The translations under genes and the position numbers were made by a program. The notes under the pieces are model-generated. The model worked only from the letters and a program-made list of their open reading frames with translations. It did no database searches and was not told the DNA's origin. Shown here piece by piece: positions 9,353 through 17,867 of a stretch of 64,000 nt of DNA. The stretch is from the NCBI RefSeq assembly GCF_003144325.1, contig NZ_PENS01000010.1, forward strand, positions 62,001-126,000, written 5' to 3'. This DNA comes from Proteus terrae (GTDB lineage: Bacteria > Pseudomonadota > Gammaproteobacteria > Enterobacterales > Enterobacteriaceae). The stretch's first letter is position 1, and each line of letters opens with the position of its first letter.

Positions 9353-9381
9353 TTGATAATTCGCGTCGCGAAAAATATGCT
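9353..9381 (+). promoter_or_regulatory. chiP promoter with operator in the spacer
   Basis: TTGATA (9353-9358) and TATGCT (9376-9381) are 17 bases apart. The spacer contains a perfect 13-base palindrome, TTCGCGTCGCGAA, at 9360-9372. A protein bound there would block RNA polymerase. NagC represses chiP in E. coli, and the palindrome resembles the nagE-side site at 4813-4835, so NagC is the likely ligand. That last step is inference. Confidence 0.7.
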
Positions 9382-9465
9382 GTTTCTAACCTAATTTAGG
9401 TTTTTTCCCCACTTGGGGTTTTATATTTGGAAATAGGCGTTGTGCTTATTTCTTTTTTAGTCAAA

Positions 9466-9477
9466 GTCAAAGAGGAA
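9466..9477 (+). promoter_or_regulatory. ChiX sRNA target over the chiP ribosome-binding site
   Basis: GTCAAAGAGGAA is the exact complement of the UUCCUCUUUGAC seed of the E. coli and Salmonella sRNA ChiX, as I recall that sequence. It covers the Shine-Dalgarno bases of chiP. ChiX is known to silence chiP by pairing at this place. The chiX gene itself is not in the window. Confidence 0.75.
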
Positions 9478-9485
9478 ACAATGCT

Positions 9486-10880
9486 ATGGTTATGCAACAT
9501 GCTAAACCAGGCAGGGTGGCACTTGCCGTTATGGGCGCATTGCTTGTAACTGCACTACCTGCAAAAATGTCTCATGCTGAAGGGTTTATTGATGACTCAA
9601 CCTTAACAGGCGGTCTTTTTTATTGGCAACGTGACCGTGATAGAAAAGAGTTAACACCAAATAGCCCTGATTACGGCAAATACAAAGCTAACTTACACCA
9701 TTCTACTTTCAATGCTAATCTAGATTTTTCATCAGGTTACCTTGGTGATTTTATTGGTATTGATTTAGCAGCCTTTGGTGCGGCTGAATTGAATAACAGT
9801 GGTCCTGCAGCACCTAACGAAATCGGTTTTAGTGATGCAAAAAGTCGCTGGGATGAAAAATGGACTGGCGATCGCAGTGGCATGAGCGTTTATAAAGCGG
9901 CTGCGAAATTCAAATTAGGCAACTTCTGGGCTCAAGGTGGATATATTCAACCTAAAGGCCAAAGCTTATTGCGTCCACACTGGAGTTTCTTACCGGGAAC
10001 TTACCGCGGAGCTGAAGCGGGTGCTGTCTTTGATTTCGATAAAAGTGGTGAATTATCTTTCTCCTATATGTGGACAGATGAATACAAAGCACCATGGTAC
10101 CGTAATATGTACAATTTCCGTAAAGCTGATCTAGAAACGAATATCAGCTATCTTCACTCTTTCGGCGCCAAATATGATTTTAAAAACAGCCTAGTATTAG
10201 AAGCTGCATTTGGTCAGGCGGATGGTTATATCGATCAGTATTTTGGTAAAGTTTCTTATGATTTCCCAATTGCTGACAATGCATTAAGAACGTCTTACCA
10301 ATTCTACGGCGCTAAAGATAAAGTTACCGGTGGTGGTGTTAATGACGTTTATGATGGGCTGGCATGGTTACAAGCACTGACTTTGGGTTATACCTACAAT
10401 GTATTTGACTTCAAAGTAGAAGGAACGTGGGTTAAAGCTGAAGGTAATCAAGGTTATTTCTTACAACGTATGACTCCGGGCTGGGCAACCTCTAATGGTC
10501 GTCTTGATGTTTGGTGGGATGGCCGTTCTGACTTTAACGCCAATGGAGAAAAAGCACTCTATGCTGGCGTGATGTATGATCTGAAAAACTGGGATCTGTC
10601 TGGCTGGGCGGTGGGTACTTCTTATGTTTACGCATGGGATGCTAAGCCAAGTGGTAAAGCCATTTATGACCAAGGTCAGCGTATCAGAGAGAGTGCATGG
10701 AATGCGGATATTATGTATACAGTTCAAGAAGGTCGCGCTAAAGGCACTCTCTTTAAACTTCACTATACCCGTTATGATAACCACTCTGACATTCCTAGTT
10801 ATGAAGGCGGTTTTGGTAATATTTTCCAAGATGAAAAAGACGTTAAGTTTAACGTGATAATGCCATTCACTATTTTCTAA
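9486..10880 (+). CDS. chiP: Chitoporin (OprD-family outer-membrane porin)
   Basis: Outer-membrane channel for chitin oligosaccharides, the entry point for the sugars handled by nagE and nagBAC. A signal peptide covers about residues 1-31, with a hydrophobic core and cleavage near KMSHAEG. The rest is a beta-barrel rich in aromatic residues, ending in Phe (PFTIF), the usual outer-membrane sorting signal. It matches E. coli ChiP (YbfM) throughout, for example [13 protein letters not shown] and [15 protein letters not shown]. Start chosen at ATG 9486; ATG 9492 is possible, and an out-of-frame ATG at 9481 lies closer to the ribosome-binding site. The lipoprotein gene chiQ, which follows in E. coli, is not visible. 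Confidence 0.95.
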   Translation: MVMQHAKPGRVALAVMGALLVTALPAKMSHAEGFIDDSTLTGGLFYWQRDRDRKELTPNSPDYGKYKANLHHSTFNANLDFSSGYLGDFIGIDLAAFGAAELNNSGPAAPNEIGFSDAKSRWDEKWTGDRSGMSVYKAAAKFKLGNFWAQGGYIQPKGQSLLRPHWSFLPGTYRGAEAGAVFDFDKSGELSFSYMWTDEYKAPWYRNMYNFRKADLETNISYLHSFGAKYDFKNSLVLEAAFGQADGYIDQYFGKVSYDFPIADNALRTSYQFYGAKDKVTGGGVNDVYDGLAWLQALTLGYTYNVFDFKVEGTWVKAEGNQGYFLQRMTPGWATSNGRLDVWWDGRSDFNANGEKALYAGVMYDLKNWDLSGWAVGTSYVYAWDAKPSGKAIYDQGQRIRESAWNADIMYTVQEGRAKGTLFKLHYTRYDNHSDIPSYEGGFGNIFQDEKDVKFNVIMPFTIF

Positions 10881-10890
10881 TATCAGCATA

Positions 10891-10921
10891 AGGATAAAGT
10901 GTATTAATTGCACTTTATCCT
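10891..10921 (+). other. 3' hairpin after chiP
   Basis: AGGATAAAGTG and CACTTTATCCT form a perfect 11-bp stem with a 9-base loop. There is no T run after it, so it is more likely a 3'-end stabiliser, or a Rho-related end, than an intrinsic terminator. Confidence 0.65.
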
Positions 10922-10957
10922 GAATAAAACTAAAAAAGCTAAATACGATTACGATAA

Positions 10958-11150
10958 GTAAAAATAAGTAGTAGAAAGGTAGGGATGCGGTAATTAAAAA
11001 GAGCTTTATAAATAAGCCTTGTTAATAAAGTGAAGTTGTCAGCAGTAGTAAGAAGTAGAGAAGTAGAAATAAAAGAGTTGAAGTAAAAAGTAGTAAAGAG
11101 TCGTTTTAAAATCGCAGTATGTAGTAAAAGTAATGAAGTAAAGTCGTCAT
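10958..11150. repeat. Purine-rich AGTA/AAGTAG simple-sequence region
   Basis: The plus strand is a loose series of AGTA, AGTAG and GAAGTA words with few C residues. It has no coding potential and is unlike the AT-rich spacers elsewhere in the window. The repeats are too irregular for a fixed period. It fills the place of chiQ in the E. coli order. Confidence 0.6.
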
Positions 11151-11157
11151 GTCGTCT

Positions 11158-11288
11158 GAGATAAATGTGAGTGGGTTATGTTTATCTCCAGAGCTTCAGT
11201 TATTTCGCAGAATTTGCGTAAGGTATTTACCCTAAGTAAAGGCAGTCAGAGTGGGTATCGTAGTGGGGGGTAAATACCTTTATTTTTT
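11158..11288 (+). ncRNA. Candidate structured RNA ending in a terminator-like stem
   Basis: Three hairpins follow in order: GAGATAAA/TTTATCTC (11158-11188), CGCA/TGCG (near 11207-11219), and a 13-bp perfect pair AAGGTATTTACCC/GGGTAAATACCTT (11220-11280) with a 35-base interior. The last is followed by a T run (TATTTTTT). The whole could be a small RNA, or the leader of the DUF817 gene, which starts 130 bases on. I do not recognise a known riboswitch class. Confidence 0.4.
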
Positions 11289-11418
11289 CATTCCTTTCTT
11301 TTTCGTCCTTGTAGGTTTTTTTATTCTATGGCAAATTTCTTGCCATTCATTTTATCTCCCCCTTATTTATTATTCTGCATTGAATGCTGTTTGATAATGC
11401 GAGTTTTCAGGAAGAAGC

Positions 11419-12258
11419 ATGTTAAAGCTATTGGACGATTTTTTATTAGAACCACCATTGAAGCCCTTTAAAGGTATAAAACGATTTATTGTTGAATTTC
11501 TTTTTTTTGGTGTAAAAGAGGCGCGTTCTTGTTTATTTGCCGGGTTTTTCTTTTTTATTTTATTTGCAACGCCAAGTAAAGGTGTCTTTGGGATACCTCG
11601 TTATGATGTGCTTCTTATTCTCGCTATCGCTTTTCAATTATGGATGGTGTGGGGAAAGTTAGAAACATGGGATGAATTAAAAGCGATCTGCTTTTTCCAT
11701 ATTGTTGGTTTTGTGATGGAGTTATTTAAAACATCAGCGGCAATTGGTTCATGGAAATACCCTGATTTTGCTTACACGAAATTGTGGGAAGTTCCTTTAT
11801 TTACCGGATTTATGTATTCCGCGGTAGGAAGTTATTTAATTCAAGCATGGCGTTTTTTAAAAGTCCGAATAGATAATTATCCGCCTTATTGGCTGGCAAC
11901 ATTAGTTGCACTTGCGATTTATATTAATTTCTTTTCTCATCACTTTATTGGTGATTATCGCTGGTATTTAACTGCCTTTATTTTAGGTCTTTATGCCCGT
12001 AGTGTGGTTTATTTTACGCCTTATGATACAGAGCGAAAAATGCCCTTATTACTTGCTTTTGTTCTGATAGGTTTCTTTATTTGGCTTGCTGAGAATTTCG
12101 GTACATTTTTTGGTGTTTGGCAATATCCTAACCAAATTGGTGCTTGGTCTGCCGTACATGCAGGGAAATGGGGCTCTTGGTCACTATTGGTTATTGTTAC
12201 ATTTACTATTGTGGTTCATTTAAAACATATTAAACACAGTATCAGTGTGGCTAAGTAG
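11419..12258 (+). CDS. DUF817 family integral membrane protein (YoaT-like)
   Basis: Inner-membrane protein of unknown function, 279 residues with about eight hydrophobic segments. Segments such as EVPLFTGFMYSAVGSY and ELFKTSAAIGSWKYP match what I recall of the DUF817 family, known as YoaT in Bacillus. The start ATG at 11419 has AGGAAG upstream. It stands alone between chiP and fur, where E. coli has no such gene, and converges on fur with a shared terminator at 12283-12314. Its transport substrate, if any, cannot be told from the sequence. Confidence 0.75.
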   Translation: MLKLLDDFLLEPPLKPFKGIKRFIVEFLFFGVKEARSCLFAGFFFFILFATPSKGVFGIPRYDVLLILAIAFQLWMVWGKLETWDELKAICFFHIVGFVMELFKTSAAIGSWKYPDFAYTKLWEVPLFTGFMYSAVGSYLIQAWRFLKVRIDNYPPYWLATLVALAIYINFFSHHFIGDYRWYLTAFILGLYARSVVYFTPYDTERKMPLLLAFVLIGFFIWLAENFGTFFGVWQYPNQIGAWSAVHAGKWGSWSLLVIVTFTIVVHLKHIKHSISVAK

Positions 12259-12282
12259 AGTTATCCTCGGATTTTAGGCAAT

Positions 12283-12314
12283 AAAAAAGGAACTGTGAAC
12301 AGTTCCTTTTTTTT
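12283..12314. terminator. Bidirectional terminator between the DUF817 gene and fur
   Basis: GGAACTG and CAGTTCC pair around a 4-base loop, with an A run before and a T run after. It serves both convergent genes. Confidence 0.92.
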
Positions 12315-12337
12315 ACTGAGAGATTATCCAGAATGAA

Positions 12338-12784
12338 TTATTTCTCATCATGTGCGTGGCTATCTTCTTTACAATTGCCTTCAGCGCAGTGGCCATATAA
12401 ATAAAGGCTATGATTGGAAAGCTTGATACCATGACGTTCAGCGATGTTTCTTTGGCGTAATTCAATTGCATCGTCTGTAAACTCGATAACTTTACCACAA
12501 TCAAGACAAATTAAATGGTCATGATGGTGTTGTTGAGTTAATTCAAATACTGATTTACCACCTTCAAAATTATGTCGGGTAACAATACCAGCATCATCAA
12601 ATTGGTTTAAGACGCGATACACTGTTGCCAGACCAATCTCTTCACCGATATCGATGAGTTTTTTGTAGAGATCTTCAGCACTGACATGATGGCACTCAGG
12701 ATCCTGGAGCACTTCCAAGATCTTTAAGCGAGGAAGTGTAACTTTTAACCCAGCATTTTTTAACGCTTTATTATTGTCGGTCAT
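12338..12784 (-). CDS. fur: Ferric uptake regulator Fur
   Basis: Iron-responsive repressor, 148 residues, the same length as E. coli Fur. The N-terminal winged helix includes LATVYRVLNQFDDAG. The metal-binding HHHDH and CLDCG motifs lie near residues 87-96. The C-terminal half keeps the second Cys pair in GHCAEGNC. A -10 (TATAAT, 12884-12879) and a Fur box (12939-12957) precede it, so autoregulation is likely. fldA lies upstream on the same strand, as in E. coli. Confidence 0.98.
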   Translation of the reverse strand: MTDNNKALKNAGLKVTLPRLKILEVLQDPECHHVSAEDLYKKLIDIGEEIGLATVYRVLNQFDDAGIVTRHNFEGGKSVFELTQQHHHDHLICLDCGKVIEFTDDAIELRQRNIAERHGIKLSNHSLYLYGHCAEGNCKEDSHAHDEK

Positions 12785-12938
12785 GCGGATTTAATCCTGT
12801 TGCTAATGGTGAATTTAATTTTTGTGCTCACAAATAGGTTTTATTCATTAATGCTCGGGTGAATAAATAACCTCATTGATTATAGGCATGATATTTAAAA
12901 ATAAACACCCCTACCTATCACACTATCTTAGCACACCA

Positions 12939-12957
12939 TTGAATAATTATCATTCTC
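12939..12957. promoter_or_regulatory. Fur box upstream of fur
   Basis: On the minus strand the 19-mer matches the consensus GATAATGATAATCATTATC at 14 positions, with an intact AATGATAAT core. It lies in the fldA-fur gap about 60 bases upstream of the fur -10. Confidence 0.75.
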
Positions 12958-12974
12958 AATATTGAGTATTTATT

Positions 12975-13502
12975 TTATCCCAGAATTTCGTCTAGGCTCA
13001 TTTCTTCTTTGATTTGAGCAACCCAAGCGTCAACACGCTCTTCGGTTAATTCTGGTTGGCGGTCTTCATCAATGGCAAGACCGATAAAATGATTATCATC
13101 TGCAAGCCCTTTAGAGGCTTCGAAATGATAACCTTCTGTTGGCCAATGACCTACGATAACAGCACCACGAGGCTCAATAATATCGCGGATAGTCCCCATT
13201 GCATCACAGAAATATTCTGCGTAATCCTCTTGGTCACCACAACCAAAGAGTGCAACAAGCTTACCATTGAAATCAATATCTTCTAGTGTTGGGAAAAAAT
13301 CATCCCAATCACATTGTGCTTCACCATAATACCAAGTAGGAATACCCAGTAACAGAATATCGAACGCTTCGATGTCTTCTTGACTGGATTTTGCAATATC
13401 ATGAACTTCGGCATTATCAGCGCCCAGTCTTTCTTGAAGCATTTTGGCAATATTTTCAGTGTTGCCAGTATCACTGCCGAAGAATATTCCTATGATTGCC
13501 AT
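12975..13502 (-). CDS. fldA: Flavodoxin I
   Basis: FMN-containing electron carrier of the cytoplasm, 175 residues. The FMN phosphate loop GSDTGNTE is near residues 9-16, and the W and Y that stack on the flavin lie in PTWYYGEAQCDWDD and GCGDQEDYAEYF. The acidic C-terminus (EEMSLDEILG) is typical. It follows the E. coli gene order fldA-fur. In E. coli it serves as electron donor for radical-SAM enzymes and is essential. Confidence 0.98.
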   Translation of the reverse strand: MAIIGIFFGSDTGNTENIAKMLQERLGADNAEVHDIAKSSQEDIEAFDILLLGIPTWYYGEAQCDWDDFFPTLEDIDFNGKLVALFGCGDQEDYAEYFCDAMGTIRDIIEPRGAVIVGHWPTEGYHFEASKGLADDNHFIGLAIDEDRQPELTEERVDAWVAQIKEEMSLDEILG

Positions 13503-13533
13503 AAAGTGAGATAACCTCTTTTATTCTAAATTC

Positions 13534-13654
13534 GTTATATTTCAAATTGTAGCGTTATTGACTACGTATATTTTCACTAGTCACATACTACTTGCATGTT
13601 TCTAGTGACTCATTCACTTGTCGCCTAGCTACACTTCAAAATATTTAGAGTATA
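13534..13654. repeat. Degenerate ERIC (intergenic repeat unit) element
   Basis: About 120 bases with the ERIC outline: an ATATTTCAA-TTG-AG end, a centre with CTAGTCAC...CTAGTGAC in inverted orientation, then CACTTGTCGCC and a TATTTAGAGTATA end. The ends are inverted repeats of each other. These match the order of words in the enterobacterial ERIC consensus (CAGTCACTTACTT, CACTTGCCGCC, ATTATTTAGAGT) with many substitutions. It sits between the starts of fldA and the end of ybfE. Confidence 0.8.
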
Positions 13655-13775
13655 TTTGTCTGTGTTTGAACAATTACTAGTGAAAGATAAGCATTGTGTT
13701 TTCATAGTAGAAAACTAAAAATGTATTTTGACGAAAATAGCAGGCTAATTCTGTCGAATTTGTGTGGTTTATCTG

Positions 13776-14084
13776 CTAGCTATTCTTGTTTTGATGCATT
13801 TTTAAGGCGTGATTTTGCGCCAATTGCTCAAGTAATATTTCTTCAATAAGCTCACTACGACTGACGTTTCTTTCTGTCGCCAACTCATTGAGAGCATTTA
13901 CAGCATCTTCATTTAATTTTAACTCAACTCGACGTAAGCCATTAACTCTGTCACGTCTTAATTGATTACGTTTATTAATTCTAAGCTGTTCATCCCGAGA
14001 AAGCGGGTTTGTTTTGGGTCGCCCAGGTCTGCGTTCATCTGCGAACAAATCCAGTGTGGTGCGATCAGTTTGTTCTTTTGCCAT
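13776..14084 (-). CDS. ybfE: LexA-regulated protein YbfE (ribbon-helix-helix-like)
   Basis: Small basic protein matching E. coli YbfE (AKEQTDRTTLDLFA, RRPGRPKTNPLSRDEQ). The C-terminal half (about 55-85) has the pattern of a ribbon-helix-helix DNA-binding domain, VELKLNEDAVNALNELA then SRSELIEE. Function is unknown. The start is placed at ATG 14084 by homology, giving 102 residues. The same frame stays open upstream to a GTG at 14165 and a longer form of 129 residues cannot be excluded. A LexA-type box lies upstream at 14213-14232. Confidence 0.85.
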   Translation of the reverse strand: MAKEQTDRTTLDLFADERRPGRPKTNPLSRDEQLRINKRNQLRRDRVNGLRRVELKLNEDAVNALNELATERNVSRSELIEEILLEQLAQNHALKMHQNKNS

Positions 14085-14212
14085 AAATTTTGCTGTGAAA
14101 GGGCGTATACCAATGACTAAATTGCGAAACGCCCAATAATACCCCACATAGTGATGTCTCGCCACTGCTTCATGACTTTAACCTATTGTGATTTGGTCTT
14201 TTTATCAACAGA

Positions 14213-14232
14213 TACTGTTTTTAAGTACAATA
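14213..14232. promoter_or_regulatory. LexA (SOS) box upstream of ybfE
   Basis: TACTGT-N8-ACAATA agrees with the SOS consensus TACTGT-N8-ACAGTA except for one core base. It lies between ybfF and ybfE, about 50 to 130 bases before the possible ybfE starts. YbfE is a known LexA target in E. coli. Confidence 0.75.
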
Positions 14233-14295
14233 ATTATACATTCTACTAAATTATCATTTTTCAGTGGCAATATTTTAAGTCGTTAAGTTTATTAA

Positions 14296-15078
14296 CTAAG
14301 ATTTCTCTAAAAAGCGGCGAATTGCCTTAATAACGGTATCTGGTTTTTCTGAATGAACCCAATGTCCAGTGTTTGCAACAACAAAAGCGGTCGCGAGAGG
14401 AAATTGGCGAGCTATATTTTCACGATATTCATCTAAGATATAAGGTGATAAACCGCCTCGAATAAATAATACAGGATGATGCCAAGTAGGCACCTCTTGC
14501 CAGCCAATAATGTCTGAATAGGCATTTTTTATTGCAGGTAAATTAAATAGCCACTCACCATTTTTGAATGATTTTAGTAAAAATTGGATCACACCTTCTT
14601 CTTCAATAAAAGGACGCATGATTTCCACCGCATCTTGACGGCGTGTAACTTGAGCTTTTGTGACGGCTTCAAGTGCAGCAAAAATTTTATCATGGCGACG
14701 AACGTTATAAGCAACAGGTGACATATCAATCACAACAATATTGGCGATTCGCTCAGGGGCTAATGCTGTCATCGCCATCGCAATTTTGCCTCCCATTGAG
14801 TGACCAATAATAATGGCTTTTGAGACATTTAAACTATCAAGTAATGTGAGCACATCTTGCGCCATATCTTGATAATTCATACTTTCACTGTGAGGAGAAT
14901 GCCCATGATTACGCACATCGATTTGTATCACGGTATTATCTTGGCGAAGTGCGCGACCTAAAACGCCTAAATTATTCAGATCACCAAAAAGGCCGTGGAT
15001 CAAGACGATAGGTAAATTGGATGCAGGTGTCGTTTCAGGTTGGTGTAATTGATAATTTAATAATGTATTGAGTTTCAT
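14296..15078 (-). CDS. ybfF: Alpha/beta-hydrolase esterase YbfF
   Basis: Cytoplasmic esterase matching E. coli YbfF, known to hydrolyse short acyl esters including acyl-CoA. The oxyanion loop HGLFGDLNNLG and the nucleophile elbow GHSMGGK (Ser) are clear, and the catalytic His is in NTGHWVHSEKP near the end. The ATG at 15078 gives MKLN and 260 residues, as in E. coli; an upstream TTG in frame at 15090 is not needed. Divergent from seqA as in E. coli. Confidence 0.93.
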   Translation of the reverse strand: MKLNTLLNYQLHQPETTPASNLPIVLIHGLFGDLNNLGVLGRALRQDNTVIQIDVRNHGHSPHSESMNYQDMAQDVLTLLDSLNVSKAIIIGHSMGGKIAMAMTALAPERIANIVVIDMSPVAYNVRRHDKIFAALEAVTKAQVTRRQDAVEIMRPFIEEEGVIQFLLKSFKNGEWLFNLPAIKNAYSDIIGWQEVPTWHHPVLFIRGGLSPYILDEYRENIARQFPLATAFVVANTGHWVHSEKPDTVIKAIRRFLEKS

Positions 15079-15538
15079 GTTAATGACCAAAATAATTGCG
15101 ATTTTCTTCTATGATGACATGCACAAGGTGCTAAGCCAACTTGTCGTAATAATATGAAAGAGTGATGAAGTTCAGAAATAATTGATAATGGAAAGTTATA
15201 AAAAACCATAAAAACACCATTATATAGATATATATTCTAAATTTATTTAAAAACTTGAAATCTTGACATTACTCAAAAATAAATAATTAGAATTTTATAT
15301 TATTTGGGGGCTGGGGTGGTGTGATATAGCGGAATTTAAAGCTGACTTTGTGCGAATAAGTTCAAAGAATAGAAGATGATACCGAGATAAACAATAGGAT
15401 AAATACCGAGCTTAGCCTTTAAAACGGTAGGATCTTGAATAAATCCTCTTTAAGTTATTGAAATTTTACCTATTTTGTTTTTAAAGATTATATCTTATAA
15501 TCCTAATTACTTTTTTTTGAAAACAGTACTGGGTAGCA
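15079..15538. other. Divergent ybfF/seqA regulatory gap
   Basis: About 460 AT-rich bases with no gene. It must hold the promoters of ybfF and seqA; TATAAT at 15496-15501 is a likely -10 for seqA. A G-rich stretch (GGGGGCTGGGGTGGTG) at about 15305-15320 stands out against the AT background. Confidence 0.5.
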
Positions 15539-16090
15539 ATGAAAAAGATAGAAATTGATGACGAACTTTACCGCTATATTGCTAGCGAAACTAGACATAT
15601 CGGTGAAAGCGCTTCAGATATTTTAAGGCGTCTACTGAAGCTCGATGCCAAACAGCCCGCACAACCAGTCGTTGTCACTGAGTCAGTACAATCACCTGTT
15701 ATTAAACAGGAAGCTGAACCTAAATCGATTACACCAGCAAAAAATCCGATCCGTGAAATGCGAGAGCTGCTGTTATCTGACAGTTATGCAGAAAAAACAA
15801 AATCAGTTGATCGCTTTTTACAGATCCTTTCTACGTTATATAGCCTAGATAGCGCTACTTTTACTCAATCTGCAGAAACAGTACATGGACGAACACGTAT
15901 CTATTTTGCTGGTGATGAACAAACACTACTCGATAGTGGACGTCATACAAAACCGCGCCATATTTCAGGCACGCCGTTTTGGGTTATCACTAACTCGAAT
16001 ACAGAGCGTAAGAGAACGATGGTACAAAGCATCATGCAGGATATGCAATTTCCTGCCAATGAGATTGATAAGGTGTGTGGAACTATCTAA
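15539..16090 (+). CDS. seqA: Replication initiation negative modulator SeqA
   Basis: Binds hemimethylated GATC sites, sequesters oriC and organises new DNA behind the fork. The N-terminal oligomerisation domain (about 1-35) reads KKIEIDDELYRYIAS and GESASDILRRLL. A Pro- and Gln-rich linker follows, then the DNA-binding domain (about 70-183) with HGRTRIYFAGDE, HISGTPFWVITN and the conserved KVCGTI end. It has 183 residues (E. coli 181). It is followed by pgm, as in E. coli. Confidence 0.97.
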   Translation: MKKIEIDDELYRYIASETRHIGESASDILRRLLKLDAKQPAQPVVVTESVQSPVIKQEAEPKSITPAKNPIREMRELLLSDSYAEKTKSVDRFLQILSTLYSLDSATFTQSAETVHGRTRIYFAGDEQTLLDSGRHTKPRHISGTPFWVITNSNTERKRTMVQSIMQDMQFPANEIDKVCGTI

Positions 16091-16164
16091 CCACTATTGT
16101 TAATTGATGCATTGCAAAGGCTTTTGTTTAAAGCGTGATTGTGATGTCAAATAGGAGAAGATTT

Positions 16165-17805
16165 GTGGCAATTCATCCAAGAGCAGGGCAGCATACTCGT
16201 CAAAGTGATCTGATTAATGTGGCGCAATTAACGTCTCAATATTATTCACTTAAACCACAAGCTAGCAATAACGCTCATCGTGTGAAATTTGGTACATCTG
16301 GTCATCGCGGAAGTGCAAATCGCCATAGCTTCAATGAAGCACATATTTTGGCAATTGCACAAGCTATTGCTGAAGTACGTGCTAAAAATGGAGTAACAGG
16401 GCCATGTTACGTGGGTAAAGATACTCATGGACTGTCAGAACCTGCATTTATTTCTGTTTTAGAAGTACTAGCTGCCAATAAAGTTAAAGTGATTATTCAA
16501 GAAAATAATGGCTATACACCAACACCGGCAGTCTCTTTTTCTATTTTGACATACAACGAAGCACATCAAGATATTGCTGATGGTATCGTGATCACTCCAT
16601 CTCACAATCCGCCTGAAGATGGTGGTATTAAATATAATCCATCAAATGGTGGTCCTGCTGATACAGATTTAACTTCAGTTATTGAGAAACGTGCCAATGA
16701 ACTGCTTGAAAACAATTTAGCGGGCATCAAACGTCTTTCTTATGATGAAGCATTAGCAAGTGGTTATATTCAAGCTCAAGACTTAATTATGCCTTATGTC
16801 AAAGCGTTAGGTGACGTTGTCGATATGGAAGCAATTAAGAAAGCAGGCTTAAAATTGGGTGTTGATCCGTTAGGTGGCTCTGGTATCGAATACTGGAAAT
16901 GCATCGGTGAGTATTATGGCCTTGATCTTGAATTAGTTAACGATCAAGTTGATCAGACCTTCCGTTTTATGACCTTGGATCATGATGGCGTTATTCGTAT
17001 GGACTGTTCATCACCTTGGGCAATGGAAGGACTATTACAATTGCGTGATAAATTCGATTTAGCTTTTGCTAACGATCCTGATTACGATCGTCATGGTATT
17101 GTGACTCCATCTGGTTTAATGAATCCTAACCACTATTTAGCGGCTGCAATTAACTATCTTTTCCGTCATCGCCCACAATGGGCTAAAGATGTAAAAGTGG
17201 GTAAAACACTGGTTTCAAGTGCAATGATTGACCGTGTTGTAGCAGATTTAGGTCGTGAACTTGTAGAAGTACCAGTTGGCTTCAAATGGTTTGTTCAAGG
17301 TTTATTTAGTGGTGAGTTTGGCTTTGGTGGTGAGGAAAGTGCAGGGGCATCTTTCTTACGCTTTAATGGCAAACCATGGTCAACCGATAAAGACGGCATC
17401 ATTTTATGTCTGTTAGCTGCTGAAATGAAAGCGGTAACAGGCAAAGATCCGCAAGAGCATTACAACGAATTAGCACAACGCTTTGGTTCACCAAGCTATA
17501 ATCGTATTCAAGCATCAGCAACTCATGAGCAAAAAGCGCTGTTGTCACGCTTATCACCTGAAATGGTGACTGCAAGCACATTAGCAGGCGATCCGATTAC
17601 TGCACGTTTAACACATGCATCAGGTAATGGCGCATCTATTGGTGGCTTAAAAGTGATGACTGATTACGGTTGGTTTGCGGCTCGTCCTTCTGGCACTGAA
17701 GAAGCATATAAGATTTACTGCGAAAGCTTCCGAGGCCCTGAGCATCGTGAATTAATTGAAAAAGAAGCGATTGAAATAGTAAATAATGTTTTTGCTAACA
17801 AATAA
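16165..17805 (+). CDS. pgm: Phosphoglucomutase (alpha-D-glucose)
   Basis: Interconverts glucose-1-phosphate and glucose-6-phosphate for glycogen and sugar-nucleotide routes. The phosphoserine is Ser146 in [12 protein letters not shown], the metal loop is DPDYDRHG near residue 304, and the phosphate-binding loop is [10 protein letters not shown] near the end. The start is a GTG at 16165 with AGGAGA 7 bases upstream; this gives 546 residues, exactly the E. coli length. An upstream in-frame GTG at 16135 would add ten residues without support. Confidence 0.96.
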   Translation: MAIHPRAGQHTRQSDLINVAQLTSQYYSLKPQASNNAHRVKFGTSGHRGSANRHSFNEAHILAIAQAIAEVRAKNGVTGPCYVGKDTHGLSEPAFISVLEVLAANKVKVIIQENNGYTPTPAVSFSILTYNEAHQDIADGIVITPSHNPPEDGGIKYNPSNGGPADTDLTSVIEKRANELLENNLAGIKRLSYDEALASGYIQAQDLIMPYVKALGDVVDMEAIKKAGLKLGVDPLGGSGIEYWKCIGEYYGLDLELVNDQVDQTFRFMTLDHDGVIRMDCSSPWAMEGLLQLRDKFDLAFANDPDYDRHGIVTPSGLMNPNHYLAAAINYLFRHRPQWAKDVKVGKTLVSSAMIDRVVADLGRELVEVPVGFKWFVQGLFSGEFGFGGEESAGASFLRFNGKPWSTDKDGIILCLLAAEMKAVTGKDPQEHYNELAQRFGSPSYNRIQASATHEQKALLSRLSPEMVTASTLAGDPITARLTHASGNGASIGGLKVMTDYGWFAARPSGTEEAYKIYCESFRGPEHRELIEKEAIEIVNNVFANK

Positions 17806-17832
17806 GTTAGTGCAATAAACTATTTATATAGA

Positions 17833-17867
17833 ATACACTCTACCCAAAGGTAGAGTGTATTTTTTTA
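17833..17867 (+). terminator. Terminator of pgm
   Basis: ATACACTCTACC and GGTAGAGTGTAT form a perfect 12-bp stem with a 4-base loop, followed by seven T. Confidence 0.93.

Noticed and set aside
10461-10913. A 150-codon frame on the minus strand over the end of chiP
   Set aside because: Antisense to a well-conserved porin and without similarity to any family.
12785-12938. A upstream coupled frame (uof) before fur, as in E. coli
   Set aside because: Only frames of 6 to 13 codons were found and none overlaps the fur start in the E. coli manner.
15300-15325. G-quadruplex in the seqA/ybfF gap
   Set aside because: Only two G runs of four or five and shorter GG pairs; a stable four-run structure is not supported.
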